From assembly GCF_010731815.2 (NCBI RefSeq), contig NZ_AP022593.1:4464001-4528000 (forward strand): 64,000 nt of DNA, in the 5' to 3' direction. Numbering within the stretch: position 1 is the stretch's first letter; each line of letters opens with the position of its first letter. Origin of the DNA: Mycolicibacterium arabiense. GTDB lineage: Bacteria; Actinomycetota; Actinomycetes; Mycobacteriales; Mycobacteriaceae. Shown here one piece after another: positions 18,765 to 27,920 of the stretch. The position numbers and the translations under genes are program-made. The notes beneath the pieces are model-generated. The model saw only the letters and a program-made list of their open reading frames with translations, had not been told where the DNA came from and did not search any database.

Positions 18765-19510
18765 TGCCGGACCTGGACGGCCGTTCCGCACTGGTGACCG
18801 GAGGCGCGAGCGGCATCGGTGCGGCGTGCGCGCGGGAGCTCGCCAACCGCGGCGCAACGGTCACGGTGGCCGACGTCGACGAGGAGGCGGCGGGCAAGGT
18901 CGCTGCCGAGATCGGTGGAACTGCCTGGGGCGTCGACCTTCTCGACGTGGGAGCGCTCGAATCCCTGCGGCTCGAGGTCGACGTGCTGGTGAACAACGCC
19001 GGCGTGCAGACCGTCGCGCCGATCACCGAGTTCGACCCGGCACGCTTCCGCAGCATGCAGGCGCTGATGGTCGAGGCGCCGTTCCTACTGATCCGCGCGG
19101 CGCTCCCGCACATGTACGAGCGTGGTTTCGGCCGGATCGTCAACGTCTCCTCGGTGCACGGATTGCGGGCGTCGCAGTTCAAGGTCGCCTACGTCACCGC
19201 CAAGCACGCGCTCGAGGGGCTGTCGAAGGTGACCGCGCTCGAGGGCGGGGCCCACGGCGTGACGAGCAACTGCGTCAACCCCGGTTACGTGCGAACACCG
19301 CTGGTGTCCAAGCAGATCGCGGACCAGGCCCGCACCCACGGAATCACCGAGGACGAGGTACTCGATCAAGTGCTCCTCACCGAGAGCGCGATCAAGCGCC
19401 TCGTCGAGCCGGAGGAGGTTGCGTCGTTGGTCGCGTGGCTGAGTTCGCCGGCCGCCGGAATGGTGACCGGTGCCTCCTACTCCATGGACGGCGGGTGGAG
19501 CGCCAGCTAG
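18764..19510 (+). CDS. SDR oxidoreductase, 3-hydroxybutyrate dehydrogenase-like
   Basis: Probable NAD-dependent oxidation of D-3-hydroxybutyrate to acetoacetate. The 248-residue classical SDR has GGASGIG (cofactor loop), VNNAGVQTVAPI, catalytic Ser in NVSSVHGL and YVTAKHALEGL (Tyr/Lys). The feature most typical of BdhA is NPGYVRTPLVSKQIADQA after strand beta-6, followed by VASLVAWLSSPAAGMVTGAS. Coupled to the MHS transporter gene. Function beyond SDR is inferred from these motifs and the operon. Confidence 0.75.
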   Translation: MPDLDGRSALVTGGASGIGAACARELANRGATVTVADVDEEAAGKVAAEIGGTAWGVDLLDVGALESLRLEVDVLVNNAGVQTVAPITEFDPARFRSMQALMVEAPFLLIRAALPHMYERGFGRIVNVSSVHGLRASQFKVAYVTAKHALEGLSKVTALEGGAHGVTSNCVNPGYVRTPLVSKQIADQARTHGITEDEVLDQVLLTESAIKRLVEPEEVASLVAWLSSPAAGMVTGASYSMDGGWSAS

Positions 19511-19727
19511 CGCTGGTGATCACAGCGAATCGCAGGGGCCGAGGCGTTGGTGGCCCGCCATTGGCGTAGTGGCTCGATTGTGACGGTTCACACGATCGCG
19601 AGTGCCTGCGACTACTCGGCAACTTTGCGTGCGATCATGATGCTGGCAAACTCGACGCAGTCTCGGCCCCGGATCCCACCGGGTGTCCGACTTCGACCAG
19701 TTCAGAAGCGAGCTGAGGTGAGCGCGG

Positions 19728-22034
19728 ATGCAGGCATACCCATCGGCGTCGATGCCTCGTAGCGCCCGCCTCGTCCTGGCCGCTTTGCTGCTCGGCGTCG
19801 TCGGCTACGGCGCCACGACCCTGCCGGGCAGTGCCGGCTCCGCTTCCTCGGCCCTCGGTCACTGGCTCTACCCGTCACTGATGCTCACCGCAGCGGGCAT
19901 GGTCGCCACCCGCGCCTGGTCTCGGCGCGAGGAACGATGGGCGTGGGCGCTGATCGCCGCCGGAATGCTCATCCCAGCGGTCCGCAACTTCCTGTATCCG
20001 GCGTTCGGGACGCTGAACGAACTCCGCCCGCTGTGGCTGTGCTTCTATCCGCTGCTGTTCGCCGGACTCCTGTTGCTGCTGCGGGCCAGACTGACACGGT
20101 TGCCCGTCGCACTCTGGCTGGACGCGTTGATCGCGGGGTCCGCCGTGGGCGCAGTTGCAGCGGTCGCCTTCGGCCCCTATGGCGCAGCCACCAGTGCAGC
20201 ACCGCTGACCGTGATGTTGGCGCTGGCCTTCCCGGTGGGTGACGTCTTGCTCCTCTCGGTGGCCTCGTGCGCGCTGTCCGCACTGGGGTGGCGCACCGAC
20301 CGCCGATGGGCCCTGCTGCTCGCAGGCTTCGTCCTGTACGCCGTCGCCGACGTCCTGTTCATGTTCGCCGTAGCCGACGGCTCGTACTCACGGGGCACGT
20401 GGTTCGACGCGCTGCGTCCCGCGGCCGCGCTGCTCCTGGCCGTGGCGAGCTGGTCGGGATCCGGGCGGAGCCTGCCGCACCGGTCGAGCGGGCTGCGCAC
20501 CAACGGCGTGCCTCAGCTCGTCGGAACCGCCACTCTCGTCGGGCTGCTGGTGCTCGGCAACGGAGCGGCCCTGCCTCGGTTCGCCGTGGCGTTGGCCGTG
20601 CTGGGGCTCATCGCGGTCACAGCCCGCTTCGCGCTGTCGTTCCGGGAGGTCAGCCGGCTCGCCGACAGCCACGTGCACGCCACGACCGACGACCTCACGC
20701 TGCTGCCCAATCGTCGGGCCATGTCCGCGGCGCTGACCGCGGCGTCCTTCGAATACGCGGACAACGCGCGAACGAACGGCCCACCCGCCGGGCCCGGGCT
20801 ACTGCTGCTCGATCTCGATCGGTTCAAGGGGATCAACGACTTCCTCGGGCATCACGTCGGGGACGAACTGCTCTGCCAGGTCGCCGAGCGGCTGGCACGG
20901 TCGGTGGCGCCCGAGCACCTACTGGCTCGAGTCGGCGGCGACGAGTTCGCAGTGCTGCTGGCGCCGGGCATCGATCCGCCCACCGCCGAGGCGGTCGCCG
21001 CACGGATCGTCGAGGCGCTCGGTGAGCCCTACGACCTGAAGGGCATCACCGTCAACGTCGAGGCGAGCGTGGGCATCGCGCTGTGCCCGCAACACTGCCG
21101 CCAGCCCGACGACCTCCTGCAGTGCGCCGACATCGCCATGTACCTCGCCAAGGGGTCACCGGTCCGGATCGCCATGTACGACAGCGTCCAGGACTCCCAC
21201 CTCGTAGACGAACGTCAGGCCGTCGAGGAGCTACGGACCGCGATGGCCACCGGCCAGTTGGTGTGTCACTACCAGCCCAAGATCCGTGCCGACGACGGTC
21301 GACTGCACAGCGTCGAGGCGCTGGTGCGCTGGCAGCATCCCGCCCGTGGACTGCTGATGCCCAGCTACTTCCTGCACCACGCCGAACGCGGCGGTCTGAT
21401 GCGTCCGCTGGCGACCACCGTGCTCAACGTCGCGCTTCGGCAGGCTCGTACGTGGCGCGAGCACGGTCTCGACATGACCGTCGCCGTGAACCTGTCGGTC
21501 ACCAATCTGCTCGACGTCGACCTCGTCGACCACATCGGCGACCTGCTGCGCACCCACGACGTGCCGGCCGCCTCGTTGATCCTCGAGATCACCGAGGGCG
21601 TCCTGACGTCCGACGGCACGCGCTCGCGCAGCGTGGTCCGGGCGTTGCAGGACCTCGGGATCAAGCTGTCGATCGACGACTTCGGCACCGGGTGGTCGTC
21701 ACTGGCGCGGCTGCAGGAGATGACGGTGGACGAACTCAAGCTCGACGGCGTCTTCGTCGCCCAGGTCACCGAGGACTCCCGATCCATCGCCATCGTGCGC
21801 TCGACCGTGGCGCTCGCCCACAGTCTCGGCGCGGCACTGGTCGCCGAGGGCGTAGAGGACCTCGAGACGCTGAACGCGTTGCGCGCCTACGGCTGCGACG
21901 TCACGCAGGGTTTCGTGCATTGCCCGCCGCTTCCGGCTGACGAGTTCGACCGCTGGCTCAGCGCGTCCGAGTCGGCGCGCGAGGTCCAGAATCTGCGGCC
22001 GGTCGAGTCCGCACTCGAGTCGAATCCCGGCTAG
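19728..22034 (+). CDS. Membrane-bound GGDEF-EAL protein (c-di-GMP synthase/phosphodiesterase)
   Basis: The 768-residue protein has a membrane input region (about residues 10-305, eight or nine hydrophobic helices), a diguanylate-cyclase domain with intact GGDEF (403-407) and a phosphodiesterase domain with intact EAL (530-532) plus NLSVTNL, EITEG, DDFGTGWSSL, KLDGVFV and EGVED. No RxxD inhibitory site precedes GGDEF. Unlike the known mycobacterial bifunctional enzyme there is no GAF domain before GGDEF; the membrane part is the sensor. ATG 19728 follows GAGGTGAGCG. Convergent 4-nt overlap with the aminotransferase gene. Which activity dominates cannot be told. Confidence 0.85.
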   Translation: MQAYPSASMPRSARLVLAALLLGVVGYGATTLPGSAGSASSALGHWLYPSLMLTAAGMVATRAWSRREERWAWALIAAGMLIPAVRNFLYPAFGTLNELRPLWLCFYPLLFAGLLLLLRARLTRLPVALWLDALIAGSAVGAVAAVAFGPYGAATSAAPLTVMLALAFPVGDVLLLSVASCALSALGWRTDRRWALLLAGFVLYAVADVLFMFAVADGSYSRGTWFDALRPAAALLLAVASWSGSGRSLPHRSSGLRTNGVPQLVGTATLVGLLVLGNGAALPRFAVALAVLGLIAVTARFALSFREVSRLADSHVHATTDDLTLLPNRRAMSAALTAASFEYADNARTNGPPAGPGLLLLDLDRFKGINDFLGHHVGDELLCQVAERLARSVAPEHLLARVGGDEFAVLLAPGIDPPTAEAVAARIVEALGEPYDLKGITVNVEASVGIALCPQHCRQPDDLLQCADIAMYLAKGSPVRIAMYDSVQDSHLVDERQAVEELRTAMATGQLVCHYQPKIRADDGRLHSVEALVRWQHPARGLLMPSYFLHHAERGGLMRPLATTVLNVALRQARTWREHGLDMTVAVNLSVTNLLDVDLVDHIGDLLRTHDVPAASLILEITEGVLTSDGTRSRSVVRALQDLGIKLSIDDFGTGWSSLARLQEMTVDELKLDGVFVAQVTEDSRSIAIVRSTVALAHSLGAALVAEGVEDLETLNALRAYGCDVTQGFVHCPPLPADEFDRWLSASESAREVQNLRPVESALESNPG

Positions 22035-23200
22035 CGCGCGTTCGCGAGCCAGGGTTCCATGCGGCGCAGCGCCTCGGACATGTCCTCGGCCGCGCCGGCG
22101 AACGACAACCTGACGTAGGCGCCGCCGTGCACGGTGTCGAAGTCGATGCCCGGAGCGATCGCAACGCCGGTGTCCGCCAACAGCTTCGCGCAAAATGAGA
22201 GCGAGTCCGTCGAGTAGTCGGAGACGTCGGCGTACACGTAGAACGCCCCGTCGGCGGGCGCGAGGCGGGGCAGCCCGATCTCGGGCAGCCCGCGCAGCAG
22301 CAGGTCCCGGTTGACGGTGTAGTCGTCAACGAGCGCGTCGGCCTCGGTGATGGAGGCGGCGTCGAATGCGGCGACGGCGGCTTGCTGCGGCAGCGTCGGC
22401 GGACAGATCGAGAAGTTGCCGGTGAGGCGGTCGACGGCCCGCAGCAGCGGCCGCGGTACCAGCAGCCAGCCGAGCCGCCATCCCGTCATCGCGAAGTACT
22501 TGGAGAAGCTGTTCACCACGACCGCGTCGCGGGAGGTCTCCCACGCGCAACTCGTCTGCGGCGCACCGGGATACACCAGGCCGTGGTAGATCTCGTCGCT
22601 GACCAGCCGCACCCCGGACTGCTCGCACCACGACGCGATCGCGGCCAGCTCCTCCGGGGGCAGCACGGTGCCGGTGGGGTTCGCCGGGCTGGCGATGATG
22701 ACGCCCTTGACCGGCGGGGTGATCGCCTCGAGCATCTCGACGGTTGGCTGAAAGCGGGTGTCGGGGCCGCACGGCACCTCGACGACCTCGCAGCCCAACG
22801 CGGAGAGGATGTTGCGGTAGCACGGGTAGCCCGGGCTGGTCACCGCCACCCTGTCGCCGACGTCGAAGCAGGCCAGGAACGCCAGCAGGAAGCCGCCCGT
22901 CGAACCGGTGGTGACCACGACCTCGTCGGGCCCGACGTCGACGCCGTACTTGGTGGCGTACGACGCGGCGATGCCTTCGCGCAGTTCGGGTATGCCCATC
23001 GCCACGGTGTAGCCGAGGTTGTCCTCGGCCAGGGCGCGGGCGGCCGCGGCACGGATGGGTGCGGGCGCCTTGGCGCTCGGCTGACCGGCCGACAGGTTCA
23101 CCAGGTCGCCGTGGGACCGCTGTCGTTCGGCGGCGGCCAGCCACACGTCCATCACGTAGAACGGCGGGATGCCGGCGCGTAGCGCGACGTGGGGGTTCAC
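22031..23200 (-). CDS. PLP-dependent aminotransferase (AspB/Rv3565-like)
   Basis: Class I/II aminotransferase of the fold-type I group. The 389-residue product has NLSAGQPSAKAP, GYTVAMGIPELREGI, TTGSTGGFLLAF, SPANPTGT, DEIYHGLVY and the PLP-lysine motif NSFSKYFAMTGWRLGW. The start is GTG 23200 (GTG AAC CCC CAC), 10 nt after the fadE33 stop; the longer upstream extension is a shadow. It holds the Rv3565 position in the KstR2 block and closes the leftward fadD3-fadE31-32-33 operon. Its role in sterol breakdown is unknown. Confidence 0.86.
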   Translation of the reverse strand: MNPHVALRAGIPPFYVMDVWLAAAERQRSHGDLVNLSAGQPSAKAPAPIRAAAARALAEDNLGYTVAMGIPELREGIAASYATKYGVDVGPDEVVVTTGSTGGFLLAFLACFDVGDRVAVTSPGYPCYRNILSALGCEVVEVPCGPDTRFQPTVEMLEAITPPVKGVIIASPANPTGTVLPPEELAAIASWCEQSGVRLVSDEIYHGLVYPGAPQTSCAWETSRDAVVVNSFSKYFAMTGWRLGWLLVPRPLLRAVDRLTGNFSICPPTLPQQAAVAAFDAASITEADALVDDYTVNRDLLLRGLPEIGLPRLAPADGAFYVYADVSDYSTDSLSFCAKLLADTGVAIAPGIDFDTVHGGAYVRLSFAGAAEDMSEALRRMEPWLANAR

Positions 23201-23210
23201 CCCGTTCAGG

Positions 23211-24152
23211 CTAGAGCACCTCGGCTTCGAGGCGGCGCAGATGCTCTCGCGGTGGTCCGAGCAGCTGGGCGCTGCCGTGTGCGCGCTTGAAGTACAGCTG
23301 GATGTCGTGTTCCCACGTGATCGCGATGCCACCGTGCATCTGCACGGCCTCGGCCGCGACCGCGTCGAACGCCTCGGTGGCGCAGAAGCGGGCCAGCGCC
23401 GCGGACGTCGGGGTCGGGTTGGCGATCGCGTCGTGGATCACCGCGTGGGCCGACTGCACCAACACGTACATGTCGGCCATCCGGTGCTTGAGCGCCTGGA
23501 AGCTGCCGATCGGCCTGCCGAACTGAACGCGGTCCTTCGTGTAGGCGACTGTCAGGTCGAGACAGCGGCTCGCCGCGCCGATCTGCTCGGCGGCGAGCAG
23601 GATCGCGGCCAGATCGGCGATACCGGGGTCGGGGCCGATCGGCTGGGTGTCGCGCACCTCGACGCGGGCCAGCCGTCGGGTCGGGTCCATCGTCGTCAGC
23701 GCGTGCGACTCGAATGACGTCGCGCGGGCCAGCTGGTCCCCGTCGACGACGATGATGACGTCGGCAACGTCGCCGCCCAGCACGTAGTCGGCATCGAATG
23801 CGATGGTGCCGATGGAGGTGCCCTCGGCGAGCGCACAGATGGTCTCCTCGTCCGGGTCGGCGGCCGACAGCAGGGCCAGTTCGGCGAGCGTGGTCGCCAG
23901 CAGCGGCGTCGGCACCAGGTTGCGGCCCAGCGCCTCGATCACCGCGGCGGCATCACCGAACTCGCCGCCCGCACCTCCGAGTTCCTCGGGCACGACGAGT
24001 GCGGCGGCTCCCACCTGCTCGCACAGCAGGGTCCACAGGTTCTCGTCGTAGCCGCGCTCGGACTCCATCGCCGCGCGGACCGCTTCCGGCCCGGCGTGCT
24101 TCTCGACCAGCGCGGTCACGGTGTCGCGCAGCAGATCACGTTCTTCGCTCAC
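23211..24152 (-). CDS. fadE33: Acyl-CoA dehydrogenase FadE33
   Basis: ACAD subunit of the lower cholesterol pathway (ring C/D acyl-CoA intermediates). The 313-residue product has VPEELGGAGGEFGDAA, YTKDRVQFGRPIGSFQALKH and MHGGIAITWEHDIQLYFKRA. Start GTG 24152 overlaps the fadE32 stop (GTGA). Members of this short type work as alpha2beta2 heterotetramers with one active site per pair; FadE32 and FadE33, both short, are adjacent and coupled, as expected for partners. Order and lengths match Rv3564/Rv3563. Confidence 0.9.
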   Translation of the reverse strand: MSEERDLLRDTVTALVEKHAGPEAVRAAMESERGYDENLWTLLCEQVGAAALVVPEELGGAGGEFGDAAAVIEALGRNLVPTPLLATTLAELALLSAADPDEETICALAEGTSIGTIAFDADYVLGGDVADVIIVVDGDQLARATSFESHALTTMDPTRRLARVEVRDTQPIGPDPGIADLAAILLAAEQIGAASRCLDLTVAYTKDRVQFGRPIGSFQALKHRMADMYVLVQSAHAVIHDAIANPTPTSAALARFCATEAFDAVAAEAVQMHGGIAITWEHDIQLYFKRAHGSAQLLGPPREHLRRLEAEVL

Positions 24153-25111
24153 AAGCGGGTCAACTCCCTCAGTACGCGGTTGCGGTGCCATGTCGCGTCG
24201 CCCCATGCCGACCGCAGCGCCTGCACCCGCAGCAGCAGCAGCGACAGGTCGTGTTCCTGGGTGAAGCCGATCGCGCCGTGTGTCTGCAGCGAGGTGCGCG
24301 CAGCCAGCAGCGCCGCATCGGATGCCGCGGCCTTGGCGGCGCTCACGTCACGCGCCGTGTCCGGAGAGCCGTCGGCCAGTGCCAGAGCCGCGCCGTAGAC
24401 GAGCGGTCGAGCCATCTCGACGGCGATGTGGACGTCGGCGAGCTTGTGCTTGATGGCCTGGTAGGAGCCGATCACGCGACCGAACTGGGTGCGCTGCTTG
24501 GCATATGCGACCGAACCGTCGAGCATCGCCTGACCCGCGCCGACGAGTTGGGCCGCGGTGACCAGTGCGCCGAACTCGAATGCCCGGGCCGTGTCGGCCT
24601 GCCACGGTGCACCGTCGGCCGCCACGTCGAACAGGATGCGGGAGGGATCGACGGAGGCATGCGCCTCGCCCGCCGTGCCGTCACGGACCTCGCCGTCGCC
24701 CGCCACCAGGATCAGGCCGGAGCTGTCGGCGTCGACGGCCCGCGGTGCGTGCGGCGGCAGCGCCACGGTGACGACCAGTTCGCCCGCGGCCAAGGCCGCC
24801 GAGCGGTCGTCGTCGGCCAGCAATACCGGTGCGACGGCTACGGATTCGGCCACCGGACCGGGCACGCCCCAGTACCCGAGGCGTTCGGCGGCGACCACCA
24901 GGTCCACCGGATGCGCCTCGATGCCGTCGAACTTCTCGGGGACGGCCAGCGCCGTCACGCCGAGTTCGGCCAGTGTCGACCACACCTTGCGACCGGGATC
25001 GTGGTCACCCGCCGACCAGGAGCGCACGGCCGCGGGCACGTTGGCCGCGCCCAGCGCGGCGTTGATGCTCGCCGCGAAGTCGCGCTGCTGATCGTCGATC
25101 TCGAAGTTCAC
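24149..25111 (-). CDS. fadE32: Acyl-CoA dehydrogenase FadE32
   Basis: Partner ACAD subunit in HIP catabolism. The 320 residues begin MNFEIDDQQRDFAASINAAL, as in the M. tuberculosis protein, and contain VPEKFDGIEAHPVDLVVAAE, YAKQRTQFGRVIGSYQAIKH and THGAIGFTQEHDLSLLLLR. GTG 25111 is chosen because the frame upstream reads through a spacer of short repeated motifs. This spacer (25112-25184) separates it from fadE31, unlike the tight junctions elsewhere in the operon. Confidence 0.9.
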   Translation of the reverse strand: MNFEIDDQQRDFAASINAALGAANVPAAVRSWSAGDHDPGRKVWSTLAELGVTALAVPEKFDGIEAHPVDLVVAAERLGYWGVPGPVAESVAVAPVLLADDDRSAALAAGELVVTVALPPHAPRAVDADSSGLILVAGDGEVRDGTAGEAHASVDPSRILFDVAADGAPWQADTARAFEFGALVTAAQLVGAGQAMLDGSVAYAKQRTQFGRVIGSYQAIKHKLADVHIAVEMARPLVYGAALALADGSPDTARDVSAAKAAASDAALLAARTSLQTHGAIGFTQEHDLSLLLLRVQALRSAWGDATWHRNRVLRELTRL

Positions 25112-25184
25112 TTCTCGACTCCCGCTCGTTCCGGTCCTCGCTCGTGCCTCGCTGCGATCCTCGCTCGCGATCGTCTTCGGATGT

Positions 25185-26318
25185 TCACTTCTTCGGCTCC
25201 CTGGGCAGGCCCAGCAGGCGCTCGGCGATGATGTTGCGCTGAATCTCGTTGGTGCCGGCGTAGATCGGTCCGCCGAGCGCGAACAGCAGTCCCTCGGTCC
25301 ACTCGTCGGCCAGTTCGGCGTCGGCGCCACGCAGGTCGAGCGCGGTCTGGTGCAGTTCCACGTCGAGGTCGGACCAGAACACCTTCGTCACCGACGACTC
25401 GGCGCCGAGTTCGCCGCCGGCCTGCAGGCGCGTGACCGTCCCGAACGTGTGCAGGCGGTAGGCCTGCGCCTTGATCCAGGCGTCGGCAACGCGTTCGGCG
25501 TACGCCGGGTCGGCGTCCTCCTTCCACAGCCCGACCAGCCGTTCGGCGGGGGCGAAGAACCGCGCCGGGCTGCGCAGGGACATGCCGCGCTCGTTGCTCG
25601 ACGTGCTCATCGCGGCGCGCCACCCGTCGTTGGGCTCGCCGATGACGTCCTCGTCGGGCACGAAGACGTCGTCGAGGAAGACCTCGCCGAAACCGGTGTC
25701 GCCACCGAGCTGCGCGATGGGGCGGACGGTGACGCCGTCGGCCTTCAGGTCGAACATGAAGTAGGTCAGGCCCTTGTGCCGCTGCGCCTCCGGGTCCGAG
25801 CGGAACAGGCCGAACGCGCGGTCGCCGAACGGTGCGCGCGAACTCCAGATCTTCTGGCCGTTGAGCTTCCAGCCGCCGTCGGTGCGGGTCGCGGTCGACC
25901 GCAGCGAGGCGAGATCGCTGCCGGACTCCGGCTCTGACCAGGCTTGCGCCCAGATCTCCTCGCCGCTGGCCATCTTCGGCAGGATGCGGGCGCGTTGCTC
26001 CTCGGTCCCGTGGGCGAACAGCGTCGGGGCGAGCATGCCGGTGCCGTTGGCGCTGGCCCGGCCGGGCGCACCGGCGCGGAAGTACTCCTCCTCGAACACC
26101 ACCCACTGCAGCAGGGTGGCGTCGCGCCCGCCGTACTCCTTGGGCCATGCGATCACCGACAGCCCGGCGTCGAAGAGCACCTTGTCCCACGCGCGGTGCT
26201 GTTCGAAGCCCTCGGCGGTGTCGTAGGACTTGGTGGGGAAGTGCGACCGGTTGGCCGCGAGGAAGTCCCGGACCTCCGCGCGAAAGGCCTCGGTCTCGTC
26301 GTCGAGATGCAGGTCCAT
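25185..26318 (-). CDS. fadE31: Acyl-CoA dehydrogenase FadE31
   Basis: Full-length ACAD subunit (377 residues) of the KstR2 regulon. Motifs are WPKEYGGRDATLLQ, AQAWSEPESGSDLASLRSTA, WKLNGQKIWSSRAPFGDRAF, YFMFDLKADGVTVRPIAQLG and the C-terminal TNEIQRNIIAERLLGLPREP. ATG 26318 starts 7 nt after the fadD3 stop. Order fadD3-fadE31-fadE32-fadE33 equals Rv3561-Rv3564. The exact acyl-CoA substrate is not established from sequence. Confidence 0.91.
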   Translation of the reverse strand: MDLHLDDETEAFRAEVRDFLAANRSHFPTKSYDTAEGFEQHRAWDKVLFDAGLSVIAWPKEYGGRDATLLQWVVFEEEYFRAGAPGRASANGTGMLAPTLFAHGTEEQRARILPKMASGEEIWAQAWSEPESGSDLASLRSTATRTDGGWKLNGQKIWSSRAPFGDRAFGLFRSDPEAQRHKGLTYFMFDLKADGVTVRPIAQLGGDTGFGEVFLDDVFVPDEDVIGEPNDGWRAAMSTSSNERGMSLRSPARFFAPAERLVGLWKEDADPAYAERVADAWIKAQAYRLHTFGTVTRLQAGGELGAESSVTKVFWSDLDVELHQTALDLRGADAELADEWTEGLLFALGGPIYAGTNEIQRNIIAERLLGLPREPKK

Positions 26319-26325
26319 GTCGGTT

Positions 26326-27873
26326 CTATCCAGCCGTCTCTCGCAGTTGGGGTTTGACCACCTTGCCGCCGGGGTTGCGCGGCAGGGCGTCGAGGAAGGT
26401 GACCGTGCGCGGCGCCTTGAAGTTGGCGAGATGCGCACGGGCGTGGGCGATCACGTCGGCCTCGGTGAGGTCGAAGCCGGGCTTGGCGACGACGAAGGCC
26501 TTGCCGACCTCGCCGAGGCGTTCGTCGGGTACGCCGATCACGGCCGACTCGGCGACGCCGTCGAGGCGGGCCAGCACCTGCTCGATCTCGGCGGGGTAGG
26601 CGTTGAAGCCGCCGCAGATGTACATGTCCTTGAGACGGTCGGTGATCCGCAGGTTGCCTGCCGCGTCGACGCTGCCGATGTCACCGGTGTGCAGCCAGCC
26701 GTCGGCGTCGATGGCCTCGGCGGTGGCCTCGGGGTCGTCGAGGTACCCGAGCATCACGTTGGGTCCGCGCAGCAGCACCTCGCCGGTGTCGGCGTCGCCG
26801 TCGATGCGCAGTTCGAAGTCCGCGATCGGGCGGCCGCTGGTGGTGGCCACGGTGACGGCGTCGTCGTCGGCACAGCACATGGTGCCGAAACCGCTTGCCT
26901 CCGTTAGCCCGTACGCGGTGAGGACGACGTCGATGTCGAGTTCGGTTTGCATCCGCTCGATGAGCACCACGGGGATGGTGGCCGCGCCCGTCACGGCGAA
27001 CCGCAGTGACGACAGGTCGTACTGGTCGCGACGGGGGTGGTCGAGCAGCGTCTGGTAGATCGTCGGCGGGCCGGGCAGGACGGTGATGCCGTGGTCGGCG
27101 ACCGCCTGCATCGCTCGCTCCGGGTCGAAGACGAGCTGGGGGATCAGCGTGGCCCCGGTCTGCAGGCAGGTCAGGATGCCTGCCTTGTACCCGAAGTTGT
27201 GGAAGAACGGGTTGATGCAGAGGTAGCGGTCGGCGCTGGTGAGCTGCCCGCACGCGGCCCACGCCGCGGGTGCCTCGAGGGACTGCCGGTGCGCGCACAG
27301 CACGCCCTTGCTGCGGCCGGTGGTGCCGGAGGTGAACAGGATGTCGGCGACGTCGTCGGGGGCGACGGCGGCGGCCCTGGCGTCGGCGGCCTCCAGATCG
27401 GTACCGCGGGCGACGAACTCGTCCCAGGAGCCGTCCTCGCCGTTCTCGATGGGCACGCGCACGACGTGACGCAGCGCGGGCAGAGCCGCGCGGTCGAGGT
27501 CGCCGACCCGGTCGGCGCCGAGGAACCGGCCCATGCCGATCAGGAGGGGGGCCTGCGTGCGGGCGAGGATGTCGGTGGCCTCGCTGGCCGTGTACCGGGT
27601 GTTGAGCGGTACGACGATGGCGCCCGCATAGGTCGTGGCGAGGCTGGCGACGACCCAGTGCCAGGTGTTCGGCGACCAGATGCCGACCCGGTCGCCGGCC
27701 CCGACGCCGAGGTCGATCATTGCTGCCGCGGCCTGTCTGACCTCGGTCCGGAGCTGGGCGTAGGTGATCCGACGGTCCTCGGTGACGAGCGCGTCGTGGT
27801 CGGCGAATTCCGCGGCGGCCCAATCGAGCATCGCGGGGATGGTCCTCGGCCGCTCGCTCTGGGGCGTCTTCAT
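26326..27873 (-). CDS. fadD3: HIP-CoA synthetase FadD3
   Basis: ATP-dependent acyl-CoA synthetase activating HIP (3aalpha-H-4alpha(3'-propanoate)-7abeta-methylhexahydro-1,5-indanedione), the bicyclic remnant released by HsaD; HIP-CoA is also the KstR2 inducer. The 515 residues have the P-loop TSGTTGRSKG (181-190), AYGLTEASGFG, the hinge DRLKDMYICGGFNAYPAEIE and catalytic Lys in PRNPGGKVVK. ATG 27873 has GAGGAG upstream. First gene of the leftward KstR2 operon, divergent from fadE30 with a shared operator. Confidence 0.94.
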   Translation of the reverse strand: MKTPQSERPRTIPAMLDWAAAEFADHDALVTEDRRITYAQLRTEVRQAAAAMIDLGVGAGDRVGIWSPNTWHWVVASLATTYAGAIVVPLNTRYTASEATDILARTQAPLLIGMGRFLGADRVGDLDRAALPALRHVVRVPIENGEDGSWDEFVARGTDLEAADARAAAVAPDDVADILFTSGTTGRSKGVLCAHRQSLEAPAAWAACGQLTSADRYLCINPFFHNFGYKAGILTCLQTGATLIPQLVFDPERAMQAVADHGITVLPGPPTIYQTLLDHPRRDQYDLSSLRFAVTGAATIPVVLIERMQTELDIDVVLTAYGLTEASGFGTMCCADDDAVTVATTSGRPIADFELRIDGDADTGEVLLRGPNVMLGYLDDPEATAEAIDADGWLHTGDIGSVDAAGNLRITDRLKDMYICGGFNAYPAEIEQVLARLDGVAESAVIGVPDERLGEVGKAFVVAKPGFDLTEADVIAHARAHLANFKAPRTVTFLDALPRNPGGKVVKPQLRETAG

Positions 27874-27890
27874 TGATGCTCCTCTAACAA

Positions 27891-27904
27891 AGCAAGTGCT
27901 TGGT
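27891..27904. promoter_or_regulatory. KstR2 operator between fadD3 and fadE30
   Basis: AGCAAGTGCTTGGT matches the 14-bp KstR2 palindrome AnCAAGnnCTTGnT without mismatch. It serves both the leftward fadD3 and rightward fadE30 promoters. Confidence 0.95.
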
Positions 27905-27908
27905 AGGT

Positions 27909-27914
27909 TAGCCT
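27909..27914 (+). promoter_or_regulatory. -10 hexamer of leaderless fadE30 promoter
   Basis: TAGCCT lies 4 nt after the KstR2 operator and exactly 6 nt before ATG 27921. No Shine-Dalgarno sequence precedes that ATG, so the mRNA probably begins at the start codon. Confidence 0.6.
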
Positions 27915-27920
27915 ACAAGC

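Noticed and set aside
17355..18857. A 500-codon minus-strand frame opposite the MHS transporter
   Set aside because: Composition (Asp/Glu/Arg/His-rich, no hydrophobic pattern) is the antisense image of a membrane protein; no homology recognised.
25112..25184. CRISPR-like short repeats in the fadE31-fadE32 spacer
   Set aside because: Only degenerate repeats of about 10 bp (TCCTCGCTCG), no regular spacers, no cas genes anywhere in the window.
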